Shown here piece by piece: positions 17,971 through 27,762 of a DNA stretch of 64,000 nt (the first letter of the stretch is position 1; each line of letters opens with the position of its first letter). Under the pieces are notes generated by a model, which was given only the letters and a program-made list of their open reading frames with translations, searched no databases and had not been told where the DNA came from. Both the position numbers and the translations under genes were made by a program. The DNA comes from an uncultured Oscillospiraceae bacterium (GTDB lineage Bacteria; Bacillota; Clostridia; Oscillospirales; Oscillospiraceae), in contig CANRIF010000001.1 in the NCBI GenBank assembly GCA_947630645.1, positions 1-64,000 of the forward strand, written 5' to 3'.

Positions 17971-19005
17971 ATGAAAACGGTTTCCTATGCGGTGATCGGC
18001 TGCGGCATGATCGCCGCCTATCATATCGACGCCATCCGCGCCCTGCCCGACGCGGAACTGGCCGGAGTGTGCGGCCGCACCTATGAGCGGGCGGCGGCCT
18101 TTGCCCAGCGGCACGGGACGAGGGCCTACGCGGATATGGACGCGGCGCTGGCGGACCCGGCGGTGGACGCGGTGTGCGTGTGTACGCCCAGCGGGCTTCA
18201 TGCCGCCTGCGCCCTGGCGGCCATCGCCCGGGGCAAGCACGTGCTGCTGGAAAAACCCCTGGCCCTGACGATCGCCGACTGCGACCGGATCATCCGGGCG
18301 GCGGAGCAGGCCGGGGTGCAGGTGGGCGTGGTGAGCCAGCTGCGCTTTTCCCCGGCGGTGCAGCAGGTGAAGCGGGCCATGGAGCAGAAGGTCCTGGGAA
18401 AGCTGGTCTGCGCGGACCTCTATATGAAATATCACCGCAGCCAGAGCTACTACGACTCCGGCGCCTGGCGCGGCACCCGGGCCATGGACGGCGGCGGGGC
18501 GCTGATGAACCAGGGCATCCACGGGGTCGACCTGCTGCAATATCTGGCCGGGCCGGTCAGGACCATCTACGCCTGCGCCCGGACCCTGGCCCGGCACATC
18601 GAGGTGGAGGATACCCTGTGCGCCGTGACCGAGTTCGACAACGGGGCGGTGGGCGTGATCGAGGCCGCCACCGGCATCTATTCCGGTTTCTCCCGGCGGC
18701 TGGAGCTGTGCGGCGATGCGGGGACCATCATCCTGGAGGAGGACCGCATCCTGCTCTGGGACGTGGCTGATGACAAGGGCCTGCCCCATGAGAGCGCCGA
18801 CGAGCCGGGGGTACGCAGCGCCAGCGACCCCACCGCCATCGGCTTTGCCGGACACCGGCGGCAGCTGGCGAATTTCACCGCCGCCATCCGGGGCCGCGAG
18901 GCCCTGCTGGTGGACGGGAGAGAGGGCCGCAGGGCCTTGCAGGTCATTTTGGGCGCCTACCGCTCCTCGGCGGAGCGGCGGCCCGTCCCGGTGAGGGAGG
19001 TGTGA
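17971..19005 (+). CDS. Gfo/Idh/MocA family oxidoreductase (2 of 4)
   Basis: YAVIGCGMIAAYHIDAI, LLEKPLALT, DGGGALMNQGIHGVDLLQYL. Confidence 0.92.
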   Translation: MKTVSYAVIGCGMIAAYHIDAIRALPDAELAGVCGRTYERAAAFAQRHGTRAYADMDAALADPAVDAVCVCTPSGLHAACALAAIARGKHVLLEKPLALTIADCDRIIRAAEQAGVQVGVVSQLRFSPAVQQVKRAMEQKVLGKLVCADLYMKYHRSQSYYDSGAWRGTRAMDGGGALMNQGIHGVDLLQYLAGPVRTIYACARTLARHIEVEDTLCAVTEFDNGAVGVIEAATGIYSGFSRRLELCGDAGTIILEEDRILLWDVADDKGLPHESADEPGVRSASDPTAIGFAGHRRQLANFTAAIRGREALLVDGREGRRALQVILGAYRSSAERRPVPVREV

Positions 19006-20879
19006 GTATGCGGCGTGTGTGTATCGGCGGCCAGCTGCCGCCCCGCTTCGACGAGGGCTTTGCCGCCCTGGCCGGGGACTTGGATATGGAGCGGGCCGCG
19101 GACGGGGTCCCCGTGGTGTTCGCAAGGGCGGAGGCCCTCACCGTGGAGGCGGGGCCTGACGGCGCCCGCATCGGCTGGCGGGTGCCGGTGGAGTGCTGGC
19201 GGGGGTTGAGCCTGCTGGGCCAGCGGTGGGGCGAGCGGTTCTCCCTGACCGAGCGGGCCTGTTTCGAGACACTGGGGGTCATGTTCGACGTGTCCCGCAA
19301 CGCGGTGCTGCGGCCGGAGACTCTCCGGTTCTTCTTCCGCAAGATGGCCCTGCTGGGCTTCCACCTGGGGATGATGTACACCGAGGACACCTACGAGGTG
19401 CCGCAGTACCCCTATTTTGGCTATCTGCGGGGCCGTTACAGCGCCGACGAGCTGCGGGCGCTGGATGACTACGCCGACGCGCTGGGCATCGAGCTGTGTC
19501 CCTGCATCCAGACCCTGGGCCACCTGAACCGCGCCCTGCACTGGCCCGCCATGGAACACATGAAGGACACCGAGGAGGTCCTGCTGGCGGACGACGAGGC
19601 GTCCCTGGCCTTCATCCGGGCCATGCTGGAGGCGGCCTCCGCCCCCTACCGCTCCCGGCGCATCCACATCGGTATGGACGAGGCCCACTTCCTGGGCCAG
19701 GGGGCCTATCTGCGCCGCCACGGCTACACCAAGCCCTTCCCCATCATGCAAAAGCATCTGCGCCAGGTGGGGGACATCGTCCGCCAGCTGGGGCTGAAGG
19801 CGATGATGTGGAGCGACATGTACTTCCGCCTGTCCAGCCCCACCGGCGGCTACTACGACGCCGAGGCCGTGCCGCCGGAGGTGGTGGCCGGCGCCCCGGC
19901 GGATATCGGCCTGGTCTACTGGGACTATTATCACGATGACGAGCAGACCTACGACCGGATGCTGTCCATGCACGAGCAGTTCGCCGCGCCCCTGGGCTTC
20001 GCCGGGGGCATCTGGACATGGCTCGGCCCCGCGCCCCACTATGAAAAGACGCTCCAGACGGTCCTGCCGGGGCTGCGCCAGGCCCGGAGCCACGGCGTGC
20101 CGCTGGTGCTGGCGGCGGCCTGGGGCGACAACGGCGCGGAGTGCAATTTCTTGACCACGCTGTACGGCCTGACGGTGTACGCCCAGTTCTGCTACACCGG
20201 GGACTACGACAGGGCCGAGGCCGGCGCCCGGTTCCGGGCGGTGACCGGCGCGGACCCGGCGGCATTTTTGGACCTGACCCGCTTCAACCAGCTGCCCGGG
20301 GTGAAGGACGGGCCGCTGCGGCCGGTGAACGCCTCCAAGTTCCTGCTGTACCAGGACCCGCTGGTGCCGCTGTACGAAGCGGACCTGGCGGGGGTGGACA
20401 TGGCCGCCCACTATGACGCCCTGGCGGCGGATTACCGCCGTTACCGGGCGGAGAACACGGTGTTCGACACCCTCTTCGCGTTCTATGTCCGGCTGGCGGA
20501 GGCGCTGGCGGCCAAGTGCCGTCTGCACCAGACGGCGGGCGTCTGCGTCCGGGCCGGGGACAGGCCGGGCGCGGAAAAGTGCGCCGCGCTGGCGGACGCG
20601 GCCCGGGAAAAGATGCAGGCGCTGCGCCAGAGCTGGCGGGCGCTGTGGTATGAGACAAACAAGGTCTACGGCTTTGAGATCATCGACCTGCGCCTGGGCG
20701 GCATGACCGCCCGGCTGGAGTCGGCGGCGGAGCGGCTGCGTGCCTTTGCCGCCGGCGGCGCGGACACGATCGAGCCGCTGGCGGAGACGCCCCTGCCCTA
20801 TACGGCGCTGCCGGACGGGGCGCTGAAGGGCAGCTACGCCTGGGGAGAGATCGCCTCCGCCTGCAAACTGGACCTGTGA
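19002..20879 (+). CDS. GH20 beta-N-acetylhexosaminidase-like glycoside hydrolase, predicted intracellular
   Basis: LCPCIQTLGHLNRALHW, RIHIGMDEAHFLGQGAYLRRHG catalytic DE; no signal peptide. Confidence 0.83.
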   Translation: MSMRRVCIGGQLPPRFDEGFAALAGDLDMERAADGVPVVFARAEALTVEAGPDGARIGWRVPVECWRGLSLLGQRWGERFSLTERACFETLGVMFDVSRNAVLRPETLRFFFRKMALLGFHLGMMYTEDTYEVPQYPYFGYLRGRYSADELRALDDYADALGIELCPCIQTLGHLNRALHWPAMEHMKDTEEVLLADDEASLAFIRAMLEAASAPYRSRRIHIGMDEAHFLGQGAYLRRHGYTKPFPIMQKHLRQVGDIVRQLGLKAMMWSDMYFRLSSPTGGYYDAEAVPPEVVAGAPADIGLVYWDYYHDDEQTYDRMLSMHEQFAAPLGFAGGIWTWLGPAPHYEKTLQTVLPGLRQARSHGVPLVLAAAWGDNGAECNFLTTLYGLTVYAQFCYTGDYDRAEAGARFRAVTGADPAAFLDLTRFNQLPGVKDGPLRPVNASKFLLYQDPLVPLYEADLAGVDMAAHYDALAADYRRYRAENTVFDTLFAFYVRLAEALAAKCRLHQTAGVCVRAGDRPGAEKCAALADAAREKMQALRQSWRALWYETNKVYGFEIIDLRLGGMTARLESAAERLRAFAAGGADTIEPLAETPLPYTALPDGALKGSYAWGEIASACKLDL

Positions 20880-20892
20880 GGAGGACAAGACG

Positions 20893-22170
20893 GTGAGGAG
20901 AAGGATCACGGCGGCCGTGTGCGGCTTCGGCATCCGGGGGGCGGAGGCATACGCCGCCTACCAGCTGCTACGGCCCGACGAGCTGCGGATCGTGGCCGTG
21001 GCGGACCCCCGCCCGGAACGGCGGCGGCTGGCCATGGAGAGGTTCGGCGTGCCGGAGGAGCGGTGCTATGAGACGGGGGAGCAGCTGCTGGCCCAGCCGA
21101 AGCTGGCGGACGTGATGATCGTTGCCACCCAGGACCGGGACCACATCCGCTACGCCGTCCCGGCGCTGGAGCGGGGCTACCACCTGCTGCTGGAAAAGCC
21201 CATCTCCCCGGATCTGGGCGAGTGCGTCGCCCTGCGGGAGAAGGCCCACGAGACGGGCCGGATCGTGGTGGTGTGCCATGTGCTGCGCTACACCCAGTTT
21301 TACCAGAAGCTGCGCGCTCTGCTGGACGAGGGGGCGGTGGGGAAGCTGGAGACCATCGCCGCCACGGAGAACGTGGCGTACTGGCACTTTGCCCACAGCT
21401 ACGTCCGGGGCAACTGGCGGCGCGCGGACGAGAGCAGCCCGGTGATCCTGGCCAAGAGTTGTCACGACATGGACATCCTCCGCTGGCTGGCCGGGTCGCC
21501 CTGCCTGCGGGTGCAGAGCTTTGGGGGCCTGGACTGGTTCCGACCGGAGAACGCCCCGGCGGGCAGCGCGGCCCGGTGCCTGGACTGCCAGGCCAGGGAG
21601 GGCTGCCCCTATGACGCGGAGAAGATATACCTTATGGATCCCAAGAGCGGCTACCGCTCCGGCCAGCGCCAGTGGCCGCTGACGGTGCTGTGTCCGGAGC
21701 CGACGGAGCAGGCGCTGTACCAGGCGCTGCGGACCGGCCCCTACGGCCGGTGCGTCTACCGCTGCGACAACGACGTGGCGGATCATCAGGTGGTGGATAT
21801 GGAATTCGCCTCCGGCGTCACCGCCACGTTCTCCATGTCCGCCTTCACCCAGGACTGCTACCGGACCATCCGGCTCATGGGCAGCCTGGGGGAACTGGAG
21901 GGCGATCTGGAGGAGAACACCATCCACGTCCGGCGCTTCGGCTGCCCGGAGCGGGTCATCGCGCTGGACCCGGTGCAGGACGAGTTCGCCGGACACGGCG
22001 GCGGGGACTCCCGGCTGATGGAGTACCTGTGCGCGCTGGTGTCGGAGGGCGGCACGGACGCCCTCACCAGCGTGGACGTGTCGGTGGAGAGTCACCTGAT
22101 GGCCCTGGCTGCGGAGGAGAGCCGTCTGCACGGCGGCGCGCCCGTGGAGCTGGCCGGATTTGGCAAGTGA
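20893..22170 (+). CDS. Gfo/Idh/MocA family oxidoreductase (3 of 4), GTG start
   Basis: AAVCGFGIRGAEAYAAY, LLEKPISPD, CHVLRYTQFYQKLRALLDEGAVGKL, KSCHDMDILRWLAG. Confidence 0.9.
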   Translation: MRRRITAAVCGFGIRGAEAYAAYQLLRPDELRIVAVADPRPERRRLAMERFGVPEERCYETGEQLLAQPKLADVMIVATQDRDHIRYAVPALERGYHLLLEKPISPDLGECVALREKAHETGRIVVVCHVLRYTQFYQKLRALLDEGAVGKLETIAATENVAYWHFAHSYVRGNWRRADESSPVILAKSCHDMDILRWLAGSPCLRVQSFGGLDWFRPENAPAGSAARCLDCQAREGCPYDAEKIYLMDPKSGYRSGQRQWPLTVLCPEPTEQALYQALRTGPYGRCVYRCDNDVADHQVVDMEFASGVTATFSMSAFTQDCYRTIRLMGSLGELEGDLEENTIHVRRFGCPERVIALDPVQDEFAGHGGGDSRLMEYLCALVSEGGTDALTSVDVSVESHLMALAAEESRLHGGAPVELAGFGK

Positions 22171-22185
22171 GAACAAAAAATGGAA

Positions 22186-22222
22186 AGCCGCCGGAGGCAG
22201 ACGCCTCCGGCGGCTTGGCGCT
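22186..22222. terminator. bidirectional terminator-like hairpin between convergent genes
   Basis: AGCCGCCGGAGGC-agac-GCCTCCGGCGGCT flanked by A-rich and T-containing tracts. Confidence 0.6.
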
Positions 22223-22226
22223 TTAT

Positions 22227-23552
22227 TCAAAGGAACACCGCGCCCCGGCGGACCATCTCCGCCGCCACCCGCTCCCCGTCCAGCCCGGCGGGGGACACGC
22301 CCTCCCGGACGGCCATGGCCGCGGCGATGCCGGCGGCCTCCCCCAGGACACGGCAGGTGGGCTGGATGCGGACGGCGGACTGGGCCGTGAAGTCCGCGCC
22401 GATGCACCGTCCCGCCGCCAGCAGATTTGCAAAACCGTCCACCGGCAGGCAGCGGTAGGGTATCTCGAACCAGGGCCGGTCCGTCTCCGCGGCGGGGGCC
22501 GCCTCCGGCCCGGCCCCGTGTATGTCCACGGGGTAGGCGGACTGGGCGACGCGGTCGGGGAACTTCCGCCGGGCCAGCACGTCACCGGCGGTCAGCCGGT
22601 AGGCGGTGCGGATGCGGCGGCTCTCCCGCACCCCCGCCACCGGCGCGGTCTGGGCCACATAGGCCCGCTCACAGCCGGGGAAGTGCCGCTGGTAGAAGGC
22701 CAGCTGCCGCCAGATGGCCTCCCGGCCCCGGACCTGCACGGCGGTGAGCTGGAAGGGGTCCAGCGCGTCGGGCAGATCGAAGAACTCCGGATGGTTCATG
22801 GCCAGCGCGTCCTCCCGGCCGGGGATGGCGAAGCATTGCCAGTAAGCGCAGTCCTCCGCTGTCAGTTCTCCCGCCGCCACCGCCTGGGAGAACAGCGGTC
22901 CCAAGGCCCAGCGGCCCCGGTCCGTCACCGCCGCGTAGAGCGGCCGTCCGTCCCGGCCGGAGCGGGCGGTGTCCGGCAGCCCGGCCCGGCGGCCCTGCTG
23001 GTCCAGGAACGCCCCGAACCGGGCCAGGTCCACCCCGCCCAGGATGTACCGCAGGCTCATGGGCTGGTCGGCGCCGGTGTCCGCGGCGCCCTGCTCCCAC
23101 CCGGCGCCCGCCAGAAACGCCAGGTCCCCGTCCCCGGTGCAGTCCAGAAACACCCGGCCCTCCACCCGGCAGAGGCCCTTTTTCGTCATGACCGTGACGG
23201 CGCGCACCCGCCCCGCCCCGGCGTCCGCGCCGCAGAGCGTCACCTGATAGCACAGCCGCGCGCCCGCGCCCAGGCACAGCCGCTCCAGATCCACCGCCAG
23301 CCGCGCCGGGTCGAAGGCCGCGCCGCTGGCCAGCCGCCGGGAGAGATAGGAACACTCCGCGCCGCCCGGCAGCCGGGAGGTCATCATGGGCGTCACCAGC
23401 GCGTTCACCGCCGCGCCGCCCAGACAGCCCTGCTGCTCCAGCACCAGCACGGACACGCCGCTCTCCGCCGCTGCGGCCGCCGCGAAGGCCCCGGCCGTGC
23501 CGCCGCCGCAGACCACCACGTCCGCCCTGGCCAAGAGGGGAAGATCAGTCAT
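22227..23552 (-). CDS. FAD-dependent oxidoreductase (FAD_oxidored type)
   Basis: ADVVVCGGGTAGAFAAAAAAESGVSVLVLEQQGCLGGAAVNALVTPMM, VFLDCTGDGDLAFLAGA, C-terminal GEAAGIAAAMAV. Confidence 0.87.
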   Translation of the reverse strand: MTDLPLLARADVVVCGGGTAGAFAAAAAAESGVSVLVLEQQGCLGGAAVNALVTPMMTSRLPGGAECSYLSRRLASGAAFDPARLAVDLERLCLGAGARLCYQVTLCGADAGAGRVRAVTVMTKKGLCRVEGRVFLDCTGDGDLAFLAGAGWEQGAADTGADQPMSLRYILGGVDLARFGAFLDQQGRRAGLPDTARSGRDGRPLYAAVTDRGRWALGPLFSQAVAAGELTAEDCAYWQCFAIPGREDALAMNHPEFFDLPDALDPFQLTAVQVRGREAIWRQLAFYQRHFPGCERAYVAQTAPVAGVRESRRIRTAYRLTAGDVLARRKFPDRVAQSAYPVDIHGAGPEAAPAAETDRPWFEIPYRCLPVDGFANLLAAGRCIGADFTAQSAVRIQPTCRVLGEAAGIAAAMAVREGVSPAGLDGERVAAEMVRRGAVFL

Positions 23553-24276
23553 GGATACGCCTCCAAAAACGCTCCGGACCGAGCGCCAATATCTGCTCCC
23601 GCCGCTCCGGGGGGATGTCCAAAAGGGCGCTGTCCAGGCATTGCAGCGGCGCACAGGAGCCAAACAGCAGCCGCTCCGCTGGAAACGGCAGGTCCTCCAG
23701 CGGGAACAGCGCCTGCCCCAGGCCCGCCGTGTCCGCCCACAGGTTCTCCGGCCCCGCCTCCGGCAGCAGCGCCCGGGGGCAGCAGGACGCCACCAGCGCC
23801 GCGCGGGGGTGCCGGGCCGCCAGCTCCGGCAGCAGCGCCGTGTCCACCGGCCGCTGGCGCAGCAGGTATTCCAGCCGGGGGTCCTCCAGCTGGACCGTGA
23901 TCAGCACCGGCAGGCGCAGATCCTCCGCCGCCCGCAGCAGGTCGGACACACAGGGGCTGTCCAGCCCGTAGCCGTGGACGCTGGGGTAGAGCCGCACCGC
24001 CGCCGCGCCGGCCCGGACGCCGCGCTCCAGCCGCGCCCCGCACCGGGGCAGGGTGGGGTCCGCCGCCATGGCCAGGCGCCAGCCGGTGCCGGCCAGCGCC
24101 GCCAGCAGCGGCCCGTCCGCCTCCCAGGGGTCGTTATAGGATATGGCGTCCAGGCTGCTCATGAGCCCGCCTGTGATGCCCCGGGCGGCGTGGTCGGCCA
24201 GCACGTCCTCCAACGACCCGCGGCGCAGCCGCCGGAAGGGCCAGTTGCCCGCAAAAGCGCAGAGATCGGCGTTCAT
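23545..24276 (-). CDS. amidohydrolase-fold (COG2159-like) protein lacking the HxH motif
   Basis: ADLCAFAGNWPFRRLRRGSLEDVLADHAARGITGGLMSSLDAISYNDP; C-terminal FPAERLLFGSCAPLQ. Confidence 0.72.
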   Translation of the reverse strand: MNADLCAFAGNWPFRRLRRGSLEDVLADHAARGITGGLMSSLDAISYNDPWEADGPLLAALAGTGWRLAMAADPTLPRCGARLERGVRAGAAAVRLYPSVHGYGLDSPCVSDLLRAAEDLRLPVLITVQLEDPRLEYLLRQRPVDTALLPELAARHPRAALVASCCPRALLPEAGPENLWADTAGLGQALFPLEDLPFPAERLLFGSCAPLQCLDSALLDIPPERREQILALGPERFWRRIHD

Positions 24277-25031
24277 GCCATGCCTCCCAGGGACGGGAAC
24301 AGCGCCAGGGCGTTGTCCCGCAAAATGGCCCGGCGCTCCGCCTCCGCCATGGGCGCGGCCATGGCCTGGCCCAGGCTGGCGGTCACGGAGCCGGGCATAT
24401 CGGAGCCGAACAGCAGCCGCCCCGCGCCCAGCTGCTCCAGGGCGTAGGGCAGATCGTCCGCCCGGCGGGTGGAGCCGGAGAAGTCCGCCCACACGTTTGG
24501 CAGGTCCCGCACCAGGGGCAGGCCGTGGTAGCAGTTGCCTCCCAGATGGGCCATGATGAACCGGGTATCCGGGTGGCGCAGCGCCGCCCGGCGGACGTTT
24601 TCGGCGGTGGACTCGCCGGGAAGCTGTCCCGCCGTCTTGGCGAAGGCGTGGATCAGCACGGGCAGGCCCCGGCCGGCGCAGTAGTCGTACAGCCGGTCGC
24701 ACACATCTTCGTCGCACAGGCAGCTGACCCACAGCTTCATCCCCACCGCGCCCCAGTCCTCCGCGCCACGGCGGAGGGCGTCCAGGCTGCCGGGCAGCTC
24801 CGGCGCCACGGTCACATAGCCGCGGAAGAGGCTGTCCGAGGCGGTCAGCGCGGCGGTCTGGCGGTTGAGCGCGGCGATCTCGTCTCCGTCCGGGCGGTGG
24901 CTGCCAAGAGAGGAGACGAGGATGCGCTCTATGCCATAACGCTCCGCGGCGCGGCGCATCAGCGCCGCGTCCCGCTCCGCCCGGCCCAGCCACAGGTGGG
25001 CGTGGATGTCGATGATGCCCTCACCCCTCAC
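24273..25031 (-). CDS. amidohydrolase (COG2159-like) with HxH motif
   Basis: IIDIHAHLWLGRAERD, GLPVLIHAFAKTAGQ, RFIMAHLGGNCYHG, GRLLFGSDMPGS. Confidence 0.83.
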   Translation of the reverse strand: MRGEGIIDIHAHLWLGRAERDAALMRRAAERYGIERILVSSLGSHRPDGDEIAALNRQTAALTASDSLFRGYVTVAPELPGSLDALRRGAEDWGAVGMKLWVSCLCDEDVCDRLYDYCAGRGLPVLIHAFAKTAGQLPGESTAENVRRAALRHPDTRFIMAHLGGNCYHGLPLVRDLPNVWADFSGSTRRADDLPYALEQLGAGRLLFGSDMPGSVTASLGQAMAAPMAEAERRAILRDNALALFPSLGGMA

Positions 25032-25755
25032 GCAGCAGCACCTCCCGCAGCCGGGGGAACAGCAGCTTCGCGCTCCAGGCCGCCAGCAGCGCCGGACCCA
25101 GGAACACGAACAGGAACGAGGCCCACACCATGTACCGGTACAGCACCGCCAGCGCCGCCAGATGGGCCGCGCCCACCAGCGCGCCCTTCCAGCCGCCCAG
25201 GACGATCAGATACACGGCGTTTTTCCATATGGATGTCAGGGGCAGCGCCACCAGCGCCACCTGGGAGAAGGCGTACACCGCGAAGCACAGCAGCAGCCAC
25301 CCGCCCAGCAGGAGGCTCACGATCACCCACACGGGGCGCTGGGCCGTTACCAGAAGGCTGAGCAGCAGCGCGCCCAGGAAGGGGACCAGCAGGGCCATGG
25401 TGGCCATCCCCTGCCGGAGGTTGGCCCGGTAGCTGGCGAAAAAGGGGCGCATCTCGTGCTTCGGCACCTGGCGGACGATCTGGTAGCACACGTCGTACAT
25501 GGCCGCGACGGCGGGGCCGGCGGGGATCAGCAGCGCCACCGCCAGCAGCAGCACGCCGAAGTGGCCCAGGGCCAGGCCGAAGTACAGGGTGAACACGGCC
25601 GGCAGGAAGAACAGCACCAGCTTGAAGTTGTCGATGAACAGCCGGAAGAAGTTGGACCGGATGGGGCCGAAGCATGGCTCGTCGACGCCGCGCCGGTCCT
25701 GCTCCTGCTGGCGACGTTTTTCCTCGCCGCCGAACTGCCGCTCATAAAAGCCCAT
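25021..25755 (-). CDS. DUF624/YesL-family membrane protein
   Basis: Multi-TM; N-terminal FGPIRSNFFRLFIDNFKLVLFFLP; next to sugar ABC permeases, as is usual for YesL. Confidence 0.75.
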   Translation of the reverse strand: MGFYERQFGGEEKRRQQEQDRRGVDEPCFGPIRSNFFRLFIDNFKLVLFFLPAVFTLYFGLALGHFGVLLLAVALLIPAGPAVAAMYDVCYQIVRQVPKHEMRPFFASYRANLRQGMATMALLVPFLGALLLSLLVTAQRPVWVIVSLLLGGWLLLCFAVYAFSQVALVALPLTSIWKNAVYLIVLGGWKGALVGAAHLAALAVLYRYMVWASFLFVFLGPALLAAWSAKLLFPRLREVLLREG

Positions 25756-25836
25756 GCTGTGCGCCCCTTCCGTTTTTTCTCATTATATACCGCGCAGGAG
25801 CGCATTTTCAATGCGCTCCTGGCTGTGCCGCCGGCC

Positions 25837-26685
25837 TCACTTCAGGCCGGAGGTGGTGGAGATGCCGTTGAGGAAATACTGCTGCGCGAAGAAGAACAGC
25901 GCGATCAGCGGCACGGTGAACACCGTGCTGGCGGCCATCAGCAGCGGCCACTCCGGGTTATCCGCCTTGCGGAACTGCTGCAGGCCGATGGACAGGGTGT
26001 ACTTGCTGGAACTTTGCAGATACAGCAGCGGGCCGTTCAAGTCGTTCCAGTGGGCGATGAACACCAGCACCGCGATGGTGGTCAGGGTGGACTTGCACAT
26101 GGGGTACACGATGGTATAGAGGATACGCAGGTCCCCGGCCCCGTCGATGCGGGCCGCCTCGATGACCGAGTTGGGAAGGCTCTTCATATACTGCCGGCAC
26201 AGGTAGATGTAGTACCCGCTGCCGAAGAACGTGGGCAGGATCAGGGGAACGAAGGAGTCCGTCAGGCCCAGCTTGGCCCAGATGCTGTACATGGGGATCT
26301 GGGTGACCTGCCAGGGGATCATCATGGTGAACAGGATGATGGGGAAGATGATCTTGCCGCCCTTCCAGGGCACCTTGGTCAGGGAGTAGGCGATGAACGG
26401 GCAGGAGAACAGCACGCCGATCACCGGCATGACGGAGGAGAACACGGTGTTGCGGATATACTTGGCCAGGTCCATCCGCTGGAACACGGTGACGAAATTC
26501 TCCCACACGGCCGGGTCGGGGACCCAGCGCACGGGGATGGAGAACACCAGCGCGTCGTCCATCAGCGCGGTGCGGATCATCCAGTATAGGGGCAGGGCGA
26601 ACACCGCCGCGAAGAAGAAGAGCAGGAATATCCCCACGAAACGGGTGATGCGGGAAGACAGAGAGGGTCCGTGTTTCGTTTTCAT
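25837..26685 (-). CDS. carbohydrate ABC transporter permease (MalG/UgpE-like)
   Basis: EAARIDGAGDLRILYTIVYPMCKSTLTTIAVLVFIAHWNDLNGPLLYL EAA motif. Confidence 0.93.
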   Translation of the reverse strand: MKTKHGPSLSSRITRFVGIFLLFFFAAVFALPLYWMIRTALMDDALVFSIPVRWVPDPAVWENFVTVFQRMDLAKYIRNTVFSSVMPVIGVLFSCPFIAYSLTKVPWKGGKIIFPIILFTMMIPWQVTQIPMYSIWAKLGLTDSFVPLILPTFFGSGYYIYLCRQYMKSLPNSVIEAARIDGAGDLRILYTIVYPMCKSTLTTIAVLVFIAHWNDLNGPLLYLQSSSKYTLSIGLQQFRKADNPEWPLLMAASTVFTVPLIALFFFAQQYFLNGISTTSGLK

Positions 26686-26698
26686 CTTTCCGCCCTCC

Positions 26699-27664
26699 TC
26701 ATTCCACGTCGTAGTTGACGCTCTTCTCGGAGAAGTACATCACGATGGCGGTGGCGACGATGACGATGATGGCCAGCAGCACGGCCATGGCGGAGGCGTA
26801 GCCCATCTTGTACTGCAGGAAGGCCTTCCGGTACAGATACAGGCAGTAGAACAGCATGGAGTTGCCCGGTCCGCCGCCGGCGCCGTTGGACATATCGGTG
26901 AGGCTGGCGAACACATACGCCTGGGTGAAGTACTGGAAGTGGGAGATCATGCTCATGACCACCTGGAACTCGATGGTGGGGGAGATGCAGGGCAGGGTGA
27001 TGGAGAAGAACCGGCGCACAGGGCCGGCGCCGTCCAGCTCCGCCGCCTCGTAAAACGTCTCCGGCACCGAGCGCAGCGCGGCCAGGTAGATGATCATGCC
27101 CGTGCCGCAGCGCCACACGTCCATGATGATCAGGGCCATCTTGGTGAACTTGGGGTCGCTCAGCCAGTATGGCCCGGGGATGCCGAACCAGCCCAGCACG
27201 GTGTTGAGCAGACCGTGGTTGCCGTTGAGGACCCACATGAACAGCATGGAACTGGCCACGATCGGCACCAGGGTGGGCAGATAGAACAAGGTGCGGAACA
27301 CCGGGATGCCCTTGATCCGCCGCTGGTTGAGCAGCAGGGCCAGGGCCAGCGCCACCACCTGCCCCAGGGGCGTGCCGATAAGGGTGACGTACATGGTGTT
27401 GCCAAGGCTCTTCCATATGTAGCGGTCATGGAAGATGTCCACATAGTTCTGGAACCAGACCCAGTCCTGGCGGCTGAATAGGTCATAGTTGGTGAAGCTG
27501 TAATAGATGGCCATGCCCACAGGAACGATGGTGAAGCACAAAAAACCGATGATCCAGGGGGAGGCGAACATCAGGCCGATGCGGTTGAAGCGGCGCTGCC
27601 TGGCCGAGACGGAGAGCCGCGCGCTCCCATCCGGGGCCCGTTCCACGATGACGTTGCTTTTCAA
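26699..27664 (-). CDS. carbohydrate ABC transporter permease (MalF/UgpA-like)
   Basis: FYEAAELDGAGPVRRFFSITLPCISPTIEF EAA motif; multi-TM. Confidence 0.93.
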   Translation of the reverse strand: MKSNVIVERAPDGSARLSVSARQRRFNRIGLMFASPWIIGFLCFTIVPVGMAIYYSFTNYDLFSRQDWVWFQNYVDIFHDRYIWKSLGNTMYVTLIGTPLGQVVALALALLLNQRRIKGIPVFRTLFYLPTLVPIVASSMLFMWVLNGNHGLLNTVLGWFGIPGPYWLSDPKFTKMALIIMDVWRCGTGMIIYLAALRSVPETFYEAAELDGAGPVRRFFSITLPCISPTIEFQVVMSMISHFQYFTQAYVFASLTDMSNGAGGGPGNSMLFYCLYLYRKAFLQYKMGYASAMAVLLAIIVIVATAIVMYFSEKSVNYDVE

Positions 27665-27712
27665 GTGATCACTCCTTTTGCGCGGGCCGTGTCCTCGCTT
27701 TCATATGGGCAA

Positions 27713-27739
27713 CGGGGATGCCACGGAGTGGCATCCCCG
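27713..27739 (-). promoter_or_regulatory. intercistronic stem-loop between the binding-protein gene and the permease gene
   Basis: CGGGGATGCCAC-(3 nt)-GTGGCATCCCCG perfect 12-bp stem; no T tract on the transcribed strand. Confidence 0.6.
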
Positions 27740-27762
27740 CGCTAGGGAGATAGAAGTCAGAT

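Noticed and set aside
25006-26589. 527-aa plus-strand ORF opposite YesL and ABC permease genes
   Set aside because: Gln/His/Gly-rich shadow ORF; the minus strand carries the recognisable permease EAA motif.
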